A DNA stretch of 5,740 nt from NCBI GenBank assembly GCA_022562335.1, contig JADFPM010000181.1, forward strand, positions 1-5,740. The letters run 5' to 3'. Both the position numbers and the translations under genes were made by a program. The notes under the pieces were generated by a model that ran no database searches, had not been told where the DNA came from, and saw nothing but the letters and a program-made list of their open reading frames with translations. Numbering within the stretch: the stretch's first letter is position 1; the number at the start of each line of letters is the position of its first letter. Below, piece after piece: positions 4,317 through 5,740 of this stretch. The DNA comes from Chloroflexota bacterium (GTDB taxonomy: Bacteria > Chloroflexota > Dehalococcoidia > Lucifugimonadales > UBA3495).

Positions 4317-5503
4317 CCCCTGTCCTCCAGCCATCGGTCTTTATGCTCCTGTCGCGCCGCCGCGTCGGTAGGACGGTAGGTGGCGTTGAATTCCCTTCGA
4401 AAACCCTCGAACGTACCTCCGATTATCGCCTCCCGCATCGTATCCATCAGCCTGATGACGAACCTGAGATTGTGGATGCTGGCCAGTCTCAGAGCAAGCA
4501 GTTCTTTGGCCCGGAAAAGGTGCCACAGGTAGGCGGCGGTGAAGTTGCGGCAGGTGTAGCAGTCGCAATCCTCGTCGATGGGGCGGTCGGCCTGGGCGAA
4601 CCGGCGCTTGGTGATGTCCACCCTGCCCTGGGGAGTGAATAACGCACCGTTGCGGGCCACCCTGGTGGGCAATACGCAGTCGAACATGTCCACGCCCCGG
4701 GCGACGCCCTCCACCAAGTCTTCGGGAGAACCCACCCCCATCAGGTAGCGGGGTTTGTCCTGGGGCAAAAGGCCGGCCACCTGTTCGGTGATCTCGTACA
4801 TCTGCTCCTTGGATTCGCCCACCGCCAGGCCGCCGATGGCGTAGCCTTGGAATGGGATGCCGGTGATGTACTTGGCCGACGCTTCCCGCAGGTCGGGGAA
4901 AGCGCCCCCCTGTACTATCCCAAAAAGCGCTTGCCCAAATACAGATGGTTCCCGGCTTGATTCCGATTCATCAAACGACCGGTGGCATTCCTCGGCCCAG
5001 GCGTGGGTCCGCTCCATGGCGATTCTGACTTCCTGCTTGCTCACGCCGTGGGCGATGCACTGGTCCAAGCACATGATGATGTCGGCGCCCAGGGTTTGTT
5101 GATTCCCGGTGGCCAATTGGGGACTGAACATGTGCTCGCTGCCATCCAGGTGGGAACGGAAGCGGATCCCGCTGTCGTCGATCTTTCGCAGGGCCCCCAT
5201 GCTGAAGGCCTGGAACCCGCCGCTGTCGGTCAATACGGGCCTGGACCAGCCCATGAAGCGGTGCAGCCCTCCCAAATCGCGGACCTGCTCCACACCCGGC
5301 TGCAGGTAGAGATGGTAGGCGTTGGACAAGACTATCTGCGCGCCCAGGGCAACCACTTCGTCGGGGGTCAACGCCTTCACGCTGGCCTGGGTCGCCACCG
5401 GCATGAATACCGGCGTGGTCACCGTGCCGTGGGCCGTGGTGAACGCACCCGCCCGGGCCCGGCCCTGGTTGTGTTGTAGCTCAAATGAGAATTGGGAACT
5501 CAC
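4310..5503 (-). CDS. tgt: tRNA-guanine transglycosylase (queuine/preQ1 tRNA-ribosyltransferase)
   Basis: A 397-residue cytosolic Tgt. The bacterial enzyme swaps guanine 34 for preQ1 in tRNAs with a GUN anticodon (Asp, Asn, His, Tyr), a step of queuosine synthesis (EC 2.4.2.29). Seen: TPVFMPV (30-36); VLTDSGGFQAFSMG (90-103) with the general acid/base D93; D147 in MCLDQC; GIVQGG (195-200); YAIGGLAVGE (221-230); VDMFDCVLPTR (271-281) with the nucleophile D275; and the zinc site C313, C315, C318 and H344, whose 26-residue C-to-H distance matches the family. All catalytic and metal residues are present and the length is normal or slightly long. The start is GTG 5503: an in-frame TGA 12 bases upstream (5515-5513) excludes extension, and the FSFELQHNQGRARAG region matches the usual N-terminus. 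The ribosome binding site is weak. It is convergent with the thrC cluster; no queA, yajC or other usual neighbour is in view. Confidence 0.96.
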   Translation of the reverse strand: MSSQFSFELQHNQGRARAGAFTTAHGTVTTPVFMPVATQASVKALTPDEVVALGAQIVLSNAYHLYLQPGVEQVRDLGGLHRFMGWSRPVLTDSGGFQAFSMGALRKIDDSGIRFRSHLDGSEHMFSPQLATGNQQTLGADIIMCLDQCIAHGVSKQEVRIAMERTHAWAEECHRSFDESESSREPSVFGQALFGIVQGGAFPDLREASAKYITGIPFQGYAIGGLAVGESKEQMYEITEQVAGLLPQDKPRYLMGVGSPEDLVEGVARGVDMFDCVLPTRVARNGALFTPQGRVDITKRRFAQADRPIDEDCDCYTCRNFTAAYLWHLFRAKELLALRLASIHNLRFVIRLMDTMREAIIGGTFEGFRREFNATYRPTDAAARQEHKDRWLEDRGG

Positions 5504-5606
5504 GTCGACTCGTCATTGCGGCCCCGGAAACGCCTTGGGCCTGGAGATTCGGTCATTTCTTCCGGCGGCGGGTGCTTGAAAGCGCCGAGGATTTGAATGC
5601 GGTGGT

Positions 5607-5630
5607 ATTATCTAACGGATGTTCCCGTTA
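5607..5630 (-). promoter_or_regulatory. Possible tgt promoter -10 with adjoining dyad
   Basis: On the minus strand GATAAT (5612-5607) resembles a -10 box. Immediately upstream is the inverted repeat TAACGG (5613-5618) / CCGTTA (5625-5630), which fills the interval where the -10 to -35 spacer would be. No good -35 hexamer is seen. The leader to the GTG start would be about 100 bases. Weak evidence. Confidence 0.3.
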
Positions 5631-5740
5631 AGCCACCTGTGGGCATCACCATAAGATCGAGACCGCTCCATGGCGCCTCGACTCTAGGCAATGCACTCCC
5701 CTTTCACTGGACACTGGATGCGGATGCAAAATGTATGAAT

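Noticed and set aside
4982..5479. A 165-residue plus-strand open frame
   Set aside because: It is antisense to tgt, whose catalytic and zinc motifs are intact in the opposite frame; it has no supported start signal.
5504..5740. A gene beginning near the right edge (ATG at about 5731) or a short minus-strand ORF starting near 5670
   Set aside because: There is no ribosome binding site, and only about 3 codons or 20 codons respectively are available. Nothing else gene-like is seen in these 237 bases.

Overview
The window reads as a moderately high-GC bacterial chromosome segment with five supported protein genes and one small probable enzyme gene. No rRNA, tRNA, CRISPR array or insertion-sequence gene was seen. 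The gene set (a zinc-ribbon threonine synthase followed by a NIL-domain protein and a CysO-like sulfur carrier, a bacterial Tgt, a divergent NhaA), the frequent GTG/TTG starts and the short dispersed palindromes and heptad repeats would fit a Chloroflexota lineage such as Dehalococcoidia/SAR202. That placement is an inference from general likeness, not a database result.

Layout. Left third, minus strand: a 95-residue ABM-like (dimeric alpha+beta barrel) protein (157-444), then a spacer bordered by two heptanucleotide repeat arrays in opposite orientation (468-492 and 545-579), then an NhaA-type Na+/H+ antiporter (579-1847). A 374-base divergent region (1848-2221) follows. It holds a minus-strand promoter candidate whose perfect TATAAT lies inside an 8-bp dyad (for nhaA) and a plus-strand promoter candidate TTGACA-17-TAACAT preceded by a perfect 9-bp stem palindrome (for thrC).

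Centre, plus strand: thrC (2222-3505), a NIL-domain gene 10 bases downstream (3516-3758), and a MoaD/ThiS/CysO-type sulfur carrier ending in Gly-Gly (3840-4115). These probably form one operon. The trio is the most interesting part of the window. A fold-type II PLP enzyme acting on a phosphorylated homoserine, a sulfur-carrier protein and a domain linked to methionine/homocysteine metabolism together suggest protein-bound thiocarboxylate chemistry for sulfur amino acids, or co-regulation of Thr and Met/Cys synthesis.

Right third: a convergent gap (4116-4309) contains a 107-bp element with imperfect inverted ends and three internal hairpins. It is followed by tgt (4310-5503, minus strand), tRNA-guanine transglycosylase of queuosine synthesis. 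The last 237 bases hold only a weak promoter/dyad candidate upstream of tgt and no gene I can support. The first 156 bases also hold nothing I can assign.
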